64,000 nt of DNA from Plantago major (Eukaryota > Streptophyta > Magnoliopsida > Lamiales > Plantaginaceae). Shown piece after piece: positions 13,961 to 30,347 of this stretch. The translations under genes and the position numbers were made by a program. The first letter of the stretch is position 1. Each line of letters opens with the position of its first letter. A model generated the notes under the pieces. It was not told the origin of the DNA, made no database searches, and worked only from the letters and a program-made list of their open reading frames with translations. The stretch is taken from assembly GCA_026545765.1 (NCBI GenBank), contig CM048843.1, positions 89,343,050 through 89,407,049 of the forward strand, given 5' to 3'.

Positions 13961-14050
13961 AAAATCTGGTGGCGTGATTCAGGTTAGTCATCAGAAGAAC
14001 ATAGTTACTAGGACCAAGAACCTGGCCTTATATTTTTGTTCTGCTTATTT
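13961..14050. repeat. 90-bp direct repeat, copy A
   Basis: Starting at AAAATCTGGTGGCG, about 90 bases match 15961-16050 with only about two differences; the offset is exactly 2000 bases. Copy B lies in the probable leader of the PPR gene. This copy abuts the end of the NOT3-side inverted repeat on its left and the MITE at 14050 on its right. Confidence 0.85.
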
Positions 14051-14513
14051 TCGTTTGGTATGACCAAAACCAGGCTTTTGGTGGGCATTTTTGGCCCATT
14101 TTTTTGTTTGGTTCGTTTTAGTCTTGGGCCATGGTGGCTCAACTGACCGGCCATAATAAATCGGGCAGCAATTTGATTGGGTGCTGAAGGTGAGGTGGAC
14201 GAAATGGTCCGTTTTTTATGGACCAATTTTTTGTTGGTTTTGGGTTAGACGATGGACTGGGCTTTAGTCCACGTAGGATAAGCCGTTTTCAGTTCGCCCA
14301 AGATTAGCCATAAGTTCGCTTTACTCCATGACCAAACACTGAACGGCCCAATGGAAGCTAAATGAACCAAACAGACAAATAATCGGCCCAATGGAAGCCA
14401 AATGAACCAAACACACAAAAGTCTTCTTCTGGCCCAAAATTAAAACCCAGCTTGGAAATAAAATAGTGATAACGGCCCATTTTTTAGAACGGGCCAAATC
14501 CATACCAAACGAA
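14050..14513. mobile_element. MITE with 13-bp perfect terminal inverted repeats
   Basis: The block begins TTCGTTTGGTATG and ends with the exact reverse complement CATACCAAACGAA. The inside is non-coding and rich in GGCCCA-type motifs, including a 36-40-bp tandem pair (GGCCCAATGGAAGC) at about 14344-14420. No convincing target duplication was found, so the superfamily is left open (hAT- or PIF-like sizes would fit). Confidence 0.65.
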
Positions 14514-15226
14514 CTTCTTGTCCTTTTTTAACTCCGTCATTTTACATAGTATATGAGATCACTATATACGTGGATTCTTCTACTAACATCGTAACGAATC
14601 ATAGGTCGATACTGTTAATTTAAAAGGTGATCTCCTTATTATCAAATTAAAAATTGACCATAAAGTCAAGGGAGTCAGAAAGTAAAAGACTCTTCCCTCT
14701 GCTCTCACGATTTGGTAGGACTGCTCCGGTTAACTTGACCACGACCTCTAATCTAAAATTATAATTATACATAGTAAAAACGCTCTATATAGCATGTAGG
14801 TACGAAATAAATATGTTTATACTTTGTGATATTAAGCTTATGTTCGATCTTCTGGTTGGACCGAAATATTCCGGCCCGACCGGTCTGGCCCCTATGGTTA
14901 CCACCTCCACCACTCATAAGTCACAAGTGACGCCACATCAACGAATTATGCATTACAGAGTACCAGCTCCACCACCGTCCTCCGCACGCAACAAAAAAAC
15001 CACCGCTCTTCTCCGCCGTAACCGTCCGTCAGACTATTCCTCTTCTTGCTGACGTCACTGAATCATTTCTAAGGTGATTAGATGATCTCTGATATCTCCT
15101 GTTTTTTCGATAGTCGTGATTCCCAATTTCATTTTACTGTGTAATTTCTGTCAGAATGTAGTTTTCTGTTTTCCATCTAATTAGTTTAATGTTCGGATTT
15201 CGGTTCTGCCAATAGTAGAGGTTAAC

Positions 15227-15507
15227 GAATATGCATTTGATCGTTGCAATAGTTCGAATTGATTTTATGCCAGAGGTTGAATTGAGCCTCAGCCTTAAAA
15301 TCAGATCGGAATTGTCCGATGCCAGTAGTCTGTATGCTTGAGCTGATTGTATGTTCCTTAATGTAGAACTGAGCTACTGTGATTTTATTGTCGAATTATC
15401 ATTTGCTGTGCTCATGAAACTGATCATTCCTTAGTCTTCATCACGATCGTTTGCGAACTTGTTGCATCTGCTTCACTGTTGCTGCATTCGTAGTCATGAA
15501 CTCATAG
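15227..15507. repeat. Inverted repeat, right arm
   Basis: This arm is the plus-strand-oriented counterpart of 13648-13955. Immediately upstream (about 14930-15180) is a CT-rich leader-like stretch followed by a possible AG|GTGATTAG donor near 15070. The simplest view is a NOT3 5' UTR and leader intron now facing away from the NOT3 coding exons. The element GAGGTTAACGAATATGCAT occurs at 15218-15236 and again near 15510, so the end itself was partly duplicated. Confidence 0.75.
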
Positions 15508-15760
15508 TAGAGGTTAACGAATATGCATAGTAGTCATGAACGGTAACTGCCATCACTACTCACCAGGCTTCAACAATGAACATTTTATTCATCAGAACTT
15601 AAAAAAGGACAAGTTCTTCTTCTTTTTTTTTTTTTCAAAATTTTCGGAGCCACTGTGGGCTGGAGCCCTAGCCTAGTCCTGACTATGGTTGAGTTTGACC
15701 TTGGGTTGTCCAATATTTATAATTTGGACCATACTGGATAATATCTTAACTTTCTAAAAA

Positions 15761-15766
15761 AGCCCA
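15761..15766 (-). promoter_or_regulatory. Site II-like element (TGGGCT) upstream of the PPR gene
   Basis: AGCCCA on plus reads TGGGCT on minus, the core of the TCP-bound site II element often found upstream of plant housekeeping and organelle-protein genes. It lies about 600 bp before the PPR start codon, before a probable leader at 15780-16050. Support is motif plus position only. Confidence 0.3.
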
Positions 15767-15960
15767 GACCAATACCCAGAAGTCCAGAACATCGAATTAA
15801 AATTAAAGATCAATCAGCTCTGCTTCGTCTTCTTCACATCGTCTCCTTCCATCTTCTTCAATTCGTCTCTTCATGCTGGACACGAATTCACAGTTCACAC
15901 CATTTCAGCTATTCAGTAAAAAACCCAGATCAATTTTTGTCAAATCAGGAGAAATTTCCC

Positions 15961-16050
15961 AAAATCTGGTGGCGTGATTCAGGTTAGTCATCAGAAGAAC
16001 ATAGTTACTAGGACCAAGAACCTGGCTTTATATTTTCGTTCTGCTTATTT
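15961..16050. repeat. 90-bp direct repeat, copy B
   Basis: Near-identical to 13961-14050. Here the block continues naturally from a CT-rich leader (15780-15960) and includes GATTCAG|GTTAGT, which could be a leader-intron donor of the PPR gene. This copy is therefore the more likely original and copy A the derivative. Confidence 0.85.
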
Positions 16051-16365
16051 TTTACTTACTAGTAGAATGGCACATTCCTTGGCCACTAGTTTAGACTTTG
16101 ATTGTTATGGCAGTACTACTTTTGAATAGTGTGTTTTCGTTCTGCTTCTTTGAATTCTTCTTGTGAATAGTGTACTTCTTGTGCTAATTTTTTTCTTCAA
16201 GTTAGTCTGCAATTTTATTGTCTTTACCTTCAGTCTTGAAGACTTGAACTCGTTGCATTTGCTCCGACTGTTTGTTGATGCATTTACTGTCTTGATTCAT
16301 TATTGAACTGATAACTTATGCCATAATTAGTCTTTTGTAGGTATCACTGAAAGCTTCAAGGTAGT

Positions 16366-19300
16366 ATGAAGGTAGGACCTCAGAGATTGACATCCTTACT
16401 TACGACGATTCCCAGCAAAGTTCATCAAGCTTCTTACAAGGTTAATGCAAGTATTTTTGTCTTTGGACGATCCAGTAGTATGTAAGTATACGAGTTGAAG
16501 TTTAATTGACTGGTTGTTATATTTCTTTGTAGTGGTGTGAAGCTCGTTTTATCTCCAAGTATGCGGGTTTTAGTAGCATTGCAGCAACTGAATCCATCAA
16601 CGAGTGTCAAGTTGAACGAAATGGAAAATTGGATTCTGCATTTCAAGCTCTTAATGATTTTCCTGCCCCCAGAAATTCTTTGCCGCACACTAATAATAAG
16701 TCAAACTCTGAGGTTTTGAATCTATATTTTCAATGTCTTAACGGGCATGTTAGTCTAGATGAAGGCGGTCTAGCTAATTTTCTGCGGGCATGCTGTGGTA
16801 TCAAAGTTGGTTTTCCATTTGTTCAGCAGATTCATGCTAAGACTATCCATTGCGGTTTAAGTTCAAGTGCTCCATTTGGTAATCCTCTTATTAATTTGTA
16901 CCTCAAGAATGAATGTGTTGATTGGGCATTTCAGATTTTTTCAGGCATGCATAAAAGGGACAGTGGAACTTTGGTTGCCATGATATCAGGCTTGTCTAAC
17001 AATTGTCAGGAGTTAGAAGCTATCCTACTATATTGTGAGATGCATAGGTTAGGAGAATTCCTCACTCCATATGTCTTTTCAACCATTATTAGTGCCACCA
17101 CCAAGATAGGGTATTTAGAAGTTGGGGAGCAACTTCATGCTGTAGTTTACAAGAGGGGATATGCAAAAGAGCTTTCAGTCTGTAATTCTCTACTCAAACT
17201 CTATTCTCGACATAGAGACTTTAAATCCTCTGAACTACTCTTCAGTGAGATGTTGCACAAGGATAGTGTCTCCTACAACACTCTGATTTCAGGTTTTTCT
17301 ATGCAAGGATCAAGTGAGAAATCTCTTGAGATTTTTGAGAAAATGTGCATGGAGTTATTGAAGCCCAATATTGTTACGGTTGCATGCCTCTTTGGTTGTT
17401 GTGCATCACTGGGGGCTCTTCATAAAGGAATGCAGCTGCATTCTTATGCAATAAAGGCAGGAATGTGTTCGGATGTTATAGTTGAGGGTTCTCTGCTAGA
17501 CCTTTATGTAAGATCCACGGATGTTAAAACAGCTCATAAGTTCTTCTTGACAGCTAGGACAGACAATGTAGTCCTTTGGAATGTGATGCTAACTGCATAT
17601 GGACAGATTGGTGATCTTCACGAATCAATCAGAATTTATTCTCAGATGCAAATTAATCGCCTGCACCCTAACCAGTACACTTATCCTAGTATTTTAAGAA
17701 CATGTACATCGGCCGGGGCACTTGAATTAGGAGAGCAAGTACATGCCCAAGTCATAAAAACTGGATTTCAACCAAATGTGCATTTATGTAGTGTGCTAAT
17801 AGACATGTACGCCAAGCTTGGAAAATTGGAGGCTGCTTTGAAAATTTTTAGAGGCCTCGAGGAAGATGATATTGTCTCTTTGACAACTATGATAGCTGGA
17901 TACGCTAAGCATGGCATGTTTATGGAAGCTCTTAATTTTTTTGTAGAGATGCACGAACGAGGTGTTCGATTAGATAATATAGGATTGGCCTGTGTGATAA
18001 GTGCATGTGCTGGGATTCAAGCTCTTAACCAAGGACGCCAAATTCATTCTCAGTGTATCGCCTCTGGTTATTCATCAGATCTTTCAATTCAAAATGCACT
18101 AGTATGTCTGTATGCTAGATGTGGTTGTATACAGGAGGCACACTTGGCATTTGAGAAAATAAATGCTAGAGATAATGTTTCATGGAATGGGATGATATCA
18201 GGTTTCGCGCAGAGTGGGCAGACTGAGGAAGCCCTGAAAGTGTTCTCTCAAATGATTCAAGCTGGAACAGAAACTAGTATGTTCACTTATGTGTCAACTA
18301 TTAGTGCAGCAGCAAATTTAACAAATTATAAGCTGGGTTTACAAGTTCATGATAGAATAGTAAAAACAGGATATGAAGCTGAGACAGAAGTATGTAATGT
18401 ATTGATTACTTTGTATGCGAAATGTGGACGCCTTACTGATGCCAGAAAGATGTTCATGGAGATACCCTGGAAAACTGAAGTTTCTTGGAATGCCATGATC
18501 ACAAGCTATTCTCAACATGGGTGTGTTGGGGAAGCTATAGAGCTCTTTGAAAATATGAAGAAGCTAAAAGTGATGCCAAATCATATGACATATGTAGGTG
18601 TTCTGTCAGCTTGCAGCCATGCCGGGTTGGTGGAGGAGGGTGTTAGCTACTTCAACTCAATGAGCGAGCAGCACGGCTTAGTACCAAAACCAGAACATTA
18701 TGCCTGCGTTGTTGATATTCTTGGGAGGTCTGGTCAAGTCCACCGCGCTATAGAGTTTGTGGAGTCCATGCCAGTTAAACCTGATGCTATGATCTGGAGG
18801 ACGCTCTTAAGTGCCTGCACGGTTCAGCGGAATACAGAGATTGGCAAGGTTGCAGCAGAGCATCTTTTAGAACTAGCACCTGAAGACTCAGCTACTTATG
18901 TTCTCATGTCAAACATGTATGCTGTTGTTGGAAGGTGGGACAATCGTGATAGAGCTAGACGTCTCATGAAAGATAAAGGTGTTGTGAAGGAGCCAGGTTG
19001 TAGCTGGATTGAAGTAAAGAATTTGGTTCATGCATTTTTTGCTGGTGATAGACTCCATCCTCTTACTGATGAGATATACAAGTATTTGGAAGAATTGAAT
19101 GAGCGGGCATCTGCTATTGGTTATGTTCAAGACTTTAACAGTATATGGAGTGACTTGGAACTGGAGCAGAAGGACCCATCGACACGTGTTCATAGTGAAA
19201 AGTTAGCAGTGTCATTTGGCCTTTTAAGTTTGCCTCATATGATTCCCCTGCATGTTATGAAAAATCTACGAATTTGTAGTGACTGCCATAATTGGATTAA

Positions 19301-19400
19301 ATTTGTATCGGGGATAGTGGGCCGCACAATAATTGTACGTGATGCATATCGCTTCCATCATTTCCAAGATGGTGTCTGCTCATGTAAAGATTACTGGTAA
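16366..19400 (+). CDS. Pentatricopeptide repeat protein, PLS-DYW class, At4g13650-like
   Basis: Predicted organellar C-to-U RNA editing factor. The long open frame has no early ATG. It is open back to an acceptor TAG at 16530-16532, so a short first exon is inferred: 16366-16440 (ATG, 25 codons, ending TACAAG), then a 92-bp GT-AG intron, then 16533-19400, in phase. The product is 980 residues. The N-terminus is Ser/Thr/Arg/Lys-rich and poor in acid, as in organelle-targeting peptides. About 20 tandem P, L and S repeats follow, showing the family's SWNAMI(T/S), LYAKCG and CSHAGLV hallmarks. E/E+ motifs come next, then a DYW deaminase domain with HSEKLA, CSDCH and a terminal DYW, so the zinc and active-site residues are present. 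The C-terminus resembles Arabidopsis At4g13650. The first exon is inferred; the rest is secure. Confidence 0.93.
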
Positions 19401-19632
19401 ATTTGACAAAGTAAAGTATCACAGAAGGAATAGCTTGTGCCTGAGATTGCAAGGCTCTAATGGTGCTTTTGCAGCTGCTCTCTGGTCACCCATTCCTGAT
19501 TAGGTAAACACCTTATTGAAGACATTCTCTCGTTCTACTACTTGGTTTTTAGGCCTCTGTGCTTGTGCTGAGTAATTCCCTTGACAAATTTTTTAAGTCT
19601 ATTTGACTATAATTGGTTTTTTGTTACCGCAG

Positions 19633-20516
19633 AGCTGTCTATTATGCAGTAGCAGATCCTGCAATATTGAGGTTTATGGTTGAAGTTTACTGGGGTCAGA
19701 TGCTAGCTGCGTTTAGTGCAACTCTGGACCATAGTGATGATAGGGAAGCTACTTTTCTGTGTTTGCAGGGATACCGACATGCAGTGCATGTCACTGCTGT
19801 CATTGCTTTGCAGGCCCTAAGGGATGCTTTTGTACAACGGTGGCTAAGTTTACTTACCTCCACTGTAAAGGTACATCTAATTTTTCCTACTTTTCTTCAT
19901 ATGTAAGCATATCTTCAAATCAATCTCTGTACTATATTCGATCCTTGCCTTAAAAGGAAAAAATGTAATGCTAACATATGTAGCACAGTGAATAATAATG
20001 CTTGTGGTGGGATTCTCATCTTTCTTTCCGTGTACCCTAACATATGTAATGGACTGGAATTTTCCAATTTTTTCCAGGCTATGATATCTATTGCTATCGG
20101 AGATGGAGATCACCCGAGAGTCATGGGAATATATTGTCATATCGTGACATGCTTATCCCGATTTGAGCATCTGCAGCTCCTGGGGGAGGGGGCACCTTCT
20201 GATGCATCTTTTCTGAGTACATCTAATTCTGGAAGTGATGAGGTCTCACTATAATCAGCGAGTTACCCTTCATTGAGGAGAAAAGGAACACAGTTCAGAG
20301 TCCAGCAGTTGTTTGAGGGGCTCCTATGATAGCACCTCCGTCAGAGTCAATTCACATGGCCTTGTTTCTCCAGAGCAGATCAATAACTTCATTTTAAATT
20401 TGCACTTGCTTATCAAATTGGGGTGTTGTTGCAAGCGAATTTGTTGGTGCAGTGCAATTTCTGGCTATTCCAATTCACAGATGAAGCTAAGGCATCCTGT
20501 GCATCTTGAAGGTTAA
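19633..20516 (+). pseudogene. Fragment of a BIG-type ARF-GEF (Sec7 family) gene
   Basis: BIG proteins are large brefeldin-type ARF guanine-nucleotide exchange factors of the trans-Golgi. Only a piece from the region C-terminal to Sec7 is here. Exon-like 19633-19870 reads AILRFMVEV, MLAAFSATLD and HAVHVTAV. After an intron with an AG acceptor at 20076-20077, 20078-20516 reads CLSRFEHLQLLGEGAPSDAS and SPEQINNF. The frame breaks at least three times: a one-base loss near 19833 after RDAF, small indels near 20115, and further breaks past 20250. The Sec7 domain and both ends are absent. Introns remain, so it arose by DNA duplication or capture and not by retroposition. It lies only 230 bp after the PPR stop codon, in the same orientation. 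Confidence 0.82.
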
Positions 20517-20859
20517 TTGATCATCATGCAAGTCATATATAGTGACTCGGGTGGAAGCAGATGGCCTTGTTTTCTCGGTAAGAGCTATTTTAACTCTCTG
20601 TAGTCTCCTTTAGAATCAAAATTTCCCTGGGTCGCTTAAGTATCCCTAGCGTGGTCTTTTTATAGACATTGGGTAAGGGAATATGCAGACCACAACGAAC
20701 AGTGCGGGATGCTACGAATGGTATCAGCATGGTCGAATTTTCCTCATTTTCCTCTCTGGTTCACATTGCAGGTGTACTTGGCGCATGACCATGATGATTT
20801 GTCACAAACCTCTATTATCCTCGCTTCATGTATTGGGATAGATGTCAAGAAGAGAAGAT

Positions 20860-21335
20860 GATGCAAGAGGTGACCGGGCACGGGCCAACCCTCGAATACA
20901 CGGGGACACTAAGAAATCGAAGTGCTCGTCTCGGACACATGGACGCACAGACATGTCTTGGACACGTGGCGGACACGCCACATGGTTTTTGTGAAAAAAA
21001 ATAAATATATTGAAATAATTTTGGGCATTTAATATAATGTTATATTCTTTCATTTTGTAGCACTTTCGTTTGGAATAATTAGCAAGTACTACTACTACGA
21101 ACTCCGGAGTATGGACTGGAGTGTGGACTATGGGTTTTGTTATGTCATGTAATCGACATACTTTTATATTTTTGTGCGGAGATTATACAACTTTGATAAT
21201 TCACAAATTTTGTTGTTCTATAAATACATTCGTATGTTTATTGTGCTCATTAAAAAAATATATAAAGATATATAGCCGTGTCGTGTCTTATATCTTTTAG
21301 AAGTCGTGTTCTCGTGTTCATGTTCGTGTAACATA
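20860..21335. repeat. Dispersed-repeat-like spacer rich in CGTGTC/GGACAC motifs
   Basis: Two clusters of short motifs (about 20895-20985 with GGACAC, ACACGTGG and GACACGCC; and 21275-21335 with GTCGTGTC, CGTGTTC and GTTCGTGTA) flank an AT-rich centre in roughly opposite orientation. This resembles the ends of a non-autonomous transposon remnant. Exact ends and target duplication are not resolved. The rest of 20517-21562 holds nothing else recognisable. Confidence 0.35.
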
Positions 21336-21562
21336 GGGGGCTATGCATAAGCCGTAAAGCCGAACTCTATTGTCAGTCACAAGCTCACAGGTATACAAGT
21401 TACAAGTAGGAAGTTACTACTACAAGATCTGGAAAACAAAAATATTCTCAGAATCAACTCAGATGAATATGGTAAGTGACCAAGTTCAATAAAACTTTTC
21501 TTTCTTGCACTAAACTCTCAACTATTAATATCCTTAAAAAAAAAAATCTGGAACGTCCACAG

Positions 21563-22186
21563 TTCAAAGCACTACGTCTACTTCCACACTTCCAAGATCG
21601 CCACAACTGTGACCAACGACCCTGAAGTTGTTGGGGAATGGATCTCCCAGACCGAACGAATCCACCGTGATGAGCTCAACCGCCTAATTGTTGGCCTGTA
21701 TGTTGAATGTACCCCAGGCATGGAAAACCGGGCTCCAGTCTTGCAGCTCTGCGTAGCAGACCTCTTTGCCTTGTCTATCAGATCCTCTGGTCAGTTGAGT
21801 CAGCTCCTACACCAGGCGGTATCTACGACTTTCTTAGCAATCCTAGGTATACGTTCGTAGGCATCAATATCAAATCTGATTTGGAGAAACTGCAGCGTGG
21901 TCACTTTCTTCGCTTAGGGTACACCACAAAGTGCGTGGACTTGGCCAAGTTGGCGGTGTTTGTGTACCGCAACGATTGTTTCGAGGATACAGAGCTCAAG
22001 GATTTGGCAAGTTATGTGTTGAAGAAAACCGTTGACATGCCGCGAAAGATCATCATGAGCGACTGGGGTGCCGAACGCTTGACTGAAGATCAGATCATGT
22101 ATGCTTCTGTCGAAGCTTTCATGTCATACGAGATTGGTAGGGTACTGAAGGCTTCAGATTACAAAGACACAGTGGGATGCTTTTGA
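21563..22186 (+). pseudogene. Werner-like 3'-5' exonuclease (WEX) fragment, frameshifted
   Basis: The two frames together match plant Werner-syndrome-like exonucleases of the DEDDy ribonuclease D fold: YVYFHTSKIATTVTNDP, EWISQTERIHR, LNRLIVGLYVE, LQLCV, then FVGINIKSDLEKL, VDLAKLA, LKDLASYVL, and IMYASVEAFMSYEIGR to a TGA. The reading frame shifts by one base near 21765-21772. No in-frame ATG precedes the homologous part, so the start is missing. Catalytic positions are altered: the first Asp of the Exo I D-x-E is Tyr (GLYVE), and the Exo III Asp is Glu (ASVEAF). The Exo II Asp (KSD) remains. Together the frameshift, missing start and lost catalytic residues indicate a dead copy. No intact partner is in the window. 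Confidence 0.8.
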
Positions 22187-23374
22187 GCATGGGTTTGATT
22201 CACATGTATTCTTTATTTCCTTCAGAATTTCGATACAGTTTTTCGTCTAACCTTCTGTTGATTTTCTTGATTGTTAATTGTCAAACTCATTGTCAATCCA
22301 AAACGTGTTCAAGAACCAAGAAACCAGCTTCCACCATAAATATGAACAAGTTCAGTGTTAGTCATGAATAAAGAAGACTAGGTAAGTAGTGTTCCAAGTG
22401 ACCATAAAATCCTTGTGAAATTGGCAACCTAGTGTGGAAAGCAGGCACCCGAAACTTATACTCCCCCGTCCCAGAACTTCTAGTACCAGAGAACGGTTGC
22501 AAATTGTGATTTCTACTATAAGCACTTTGTTGAATCATGAACATTCACAGAACCATTTTATGTTGGAATTAATAGTTAGGTATATAGTACTAGTTACATA
22601 ATTCGGGTTGAGAAAAATTAGTCACTTTGTATCAGTGCAGGATATGCTTATGTTTGTAAGAAATCACCCAGAAGCAAACAAGTACACCCTCCAAGTTGCA
22701 AGACATACCGAAAAGAAAGACGTAAAGAAATGAAAGGTACGGAGGGAATATGCACCAACATAAACAGCTACTAATATAAAACTTAGAATTCAGACACTAA
22801 GCATCTTGATTCTCGGTGTGTTCTCGCTAATGTAAACCATCAGCAGTACATAATCACAATATTAAGAACAAAATAAAAACTACGCCATGAAAGATTCACA
22901 AACAAATACTACAACAGTAACAAAAATTACATGTTAGCACAAATATAGTGCTATTTTGTTTAGTTTTTCCTTCTTTTCTGATGAGCATACTATATGATAA
23001 TATAGATCACAGTCGAATTTACTGGCAACTCGTTCAAAATACTAAACTAGCATTGCATCAAGGACTCTGACCAAATTTCTAAAACTAAGAAAATCTAAAT
23101 ATTCTGCCCTCTGCTTAAATATAACAGGTAATGCTTGGTTTACCATTCTAAACTTCTACAAGCAATCCGGTTAGAAAATAAACAAGCCTACTAGTGAGAC
23201 AACTTGCCAATCCTGATTGTCGTTGAAATGATTACAGCCGCATATTCACTAAGTGAAGAGAGTAAGCTGAAACCTGAAAATCGTATTGTTAGGCCCAAAA
23301 AGACCTGCTAAAATAGATGGGTAACGGTAATAATGTTTTGTGTATGTACCTCAATTATTCTCTCATCGTGTGAA
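22187..23374. other. Spacer, includes probable PECT1 3' UTR
   Basis: The part next to 23375 is the likely 3' UTR of the minus-strand PECT1 gene. TACTCCCCCGTCCC near 22458 and GGTACGGAGGGAATA near 22737 resemble inverted ends of a Stowaway-type MITE, but the ends are degenerate. No gene is supported. Confidence 0.35.
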
Positions 23375-28602
<5,228 letters not shown>

Positions 28603-28604
28603 TT

Positions 28605-28849
28605 ATACTCTTTCCATTTTAGGAAAAATTATTACGTTTCTTATTGATTCTCAAGTGTTTATTCTGATTTCTTTCTTAATGATATTAATAAATAAATTAT
28701 TAAAATTATATACTGAAAATTTTAGTAATTAAATTTTTATTATATGATTTTATTATATTATTTACTATTATCGTTTATGAGTAATTTGTCAATTCAAATT
28801 GATTAATGGGTTAAAACGTCAATTTTTCTGAAATAGAGGGTGGGAGTAT
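28605..28849. mobile_element. Stowaway-like MITE between the two PECT1 5' copies
   Basis: The left end ATACTCTTTCCATTTTAGGAAAAATT and the reverse complement of the right end, ATACTCCCACCCTCTATTTC, share an ATACTC start and an AAAAATT stretch, giving imperfect inverted repeats around an AT-rich core of about 245 bp. TA flanks are consistent with a Tc1/mariner-type insertion. It sits exactly at the junction of the duplication. Confidence 0.5.
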
Positions 28850-28866
28850 TTGTTAGTCTGTGCCAA

Positions 28867-29098
28867 CTTTGTCGGACACATTCCCTCTTCGATCCCATTT
28901 ATGTGAAAATGCTCGAATCTAATCAGCCAAAGTGTATACAAACGTTATGGAATTGGTGATGGTGGTGATAATGATGATTTGAATTGATTTTTGTATTTGG
29001 TTTTTATTGCTTTCTATTGAACCGTTTCGTAGTTACTCACTATTTTTAGTCGGTTCAGTTTCTAATTCCGGTTTTTTTGTGTTAAATGGACATTTGGA
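28867..29098. repeat. PECT1 5' end, distal copy of the duplication
   Basis: This second copy of the PECT1 leader is in the same orientation. Its plus sequence CCCTCTTCGATCCCATTTATGTG keeps an ATG and about ten altered codons of the PECT1 start, then departs from the gene. It has no downstream exons, so any minus transcript starting here would read through the MITE into the real start. Confidence 0.75.
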
Positions 29099-30347
29099 CA
29101 GCAACACTTTGTTTTTGGCCCAAATCCAAACACTAGGTTGGATTTTTGGATTTCTTACATGACTTCAATTTGGCATATCCGCATATTTGTAAGAACTTCA
29201 GTTGCAAGAGTTTCAAAAGCTAGTAATATGTATCACATCAAATGATTCTGAACCTCGGTAACATGGAAAAGCCAGAGTTAAATTCGACATTATGAAATAT
29301 ATATGAGAGCGAGATCTCTTATAGTTCATCGTCACAAGCTAATTGATTCGTAACCTACTTCAACTAGCTTCTTAAGAAAAAATAAACTAGCACGGTTTAT
29401 TTTCATATTTTATTTTATACATTTTGATTTGCTAGCTCATCATCATAACACCTCCATAAAAATTCATTGTAGACATATGAGTATTGAATTCGATAAGCAG
29501 AATGAGACAATAATCCAGTTAAAATTTGTTTTTGTACATCCCAGTGTAGAGATTTATTCCATCTCTAATCACAACTCAGAACTAAAGTTACCAAAAGGGC
29601 AAGGCCCAATAATGAAACATGCCCAAGAAGACTACTCCAAAATCCCAACAACTAAACTCCCAGGCTGTAGATATACAGTATTAGATGTGGGGTTCTATGG
29701 GATATCTAGAATATCGACATGAATTATCCCCGAAAATTTCGATCCCAAATGTTTCGTTTCTGATTGGGAAATTTTGCAAATTCTGTGCATGTAGTTACTG
29801 GTATCAGGGCACGATCGCAGGTTCTTCACTGAAGCATTGACACCATAGCAATGCATATAGACGATCAACAGCATCTTCCTCTTGTATGTTCATCTGAAGC
29901 AAATTATCGAACTATAGTAGAATCTTTAGTTCAAGTTGAAAGTTTACCTGTATGTTTTCCATTGATTTATAGAAGAGCATTTCTCCACTTTAACTTAGTT
30001 TTGCTTTGACAATGAGATAAGAGTGGATCATTTGCTTTGGCATCGATTTAGAGTCGAGCATTTCTCCACATAATATATGAATAACTCTGCTACTATTCAC
30101 CTAACAACTCAACTATAAACCGATGCCAAACTTACCGTACATTTTCAGATCTCGCCAAGATCAATTGCAGAAAAAGCCTTGAACTTAAATGTATATATAG
30201 CAGTCAAAATGACATCTGTAAGAAGTAATCTTCTCTTTGACAAGAGTACTTTCATTTCCACCTTCACCCTTATCAAGCAAAGTTGTCCGGAATCTTACAA
30301 ATCTGGAATATATCAGAAGAGAGCTCTACTGCGGAGGCAGCTGCTAA
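29099..30347. other. Spacer between PECT1 and SCR
   Basis: No gene is supported. The right part is the likely 3' UTR of the minus-strand SCR gene, and the left part belongs to the PECT1 upstream region. A 97-codon open frame at 29429-29722 has no recognisable features. Confidence 0.4.

Noticed and set aside
16482-16532. 51-bp intron with a GTAAGT donor for the PPR gene
   Set aside because: Too short for a typical plant intron, and it joins the exons in the wrong frame; the donor at 16441 gives 92 bp and the correct phase.
22457-22750. Stowaway MITE between WEX and PECT1
   Set aside because: Only the outer CTCCCCCGTCCC and GGACGGAGGGA-like ends are suggestive; the inner parts do not pair, so it is mentioned only as a possibility in the spacer entry.
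29429-29722. 97-codon frame upstream of PECT1 as a gene
   Set aside because: No recognisable family, no promoter evidence, and length within chance expectation.
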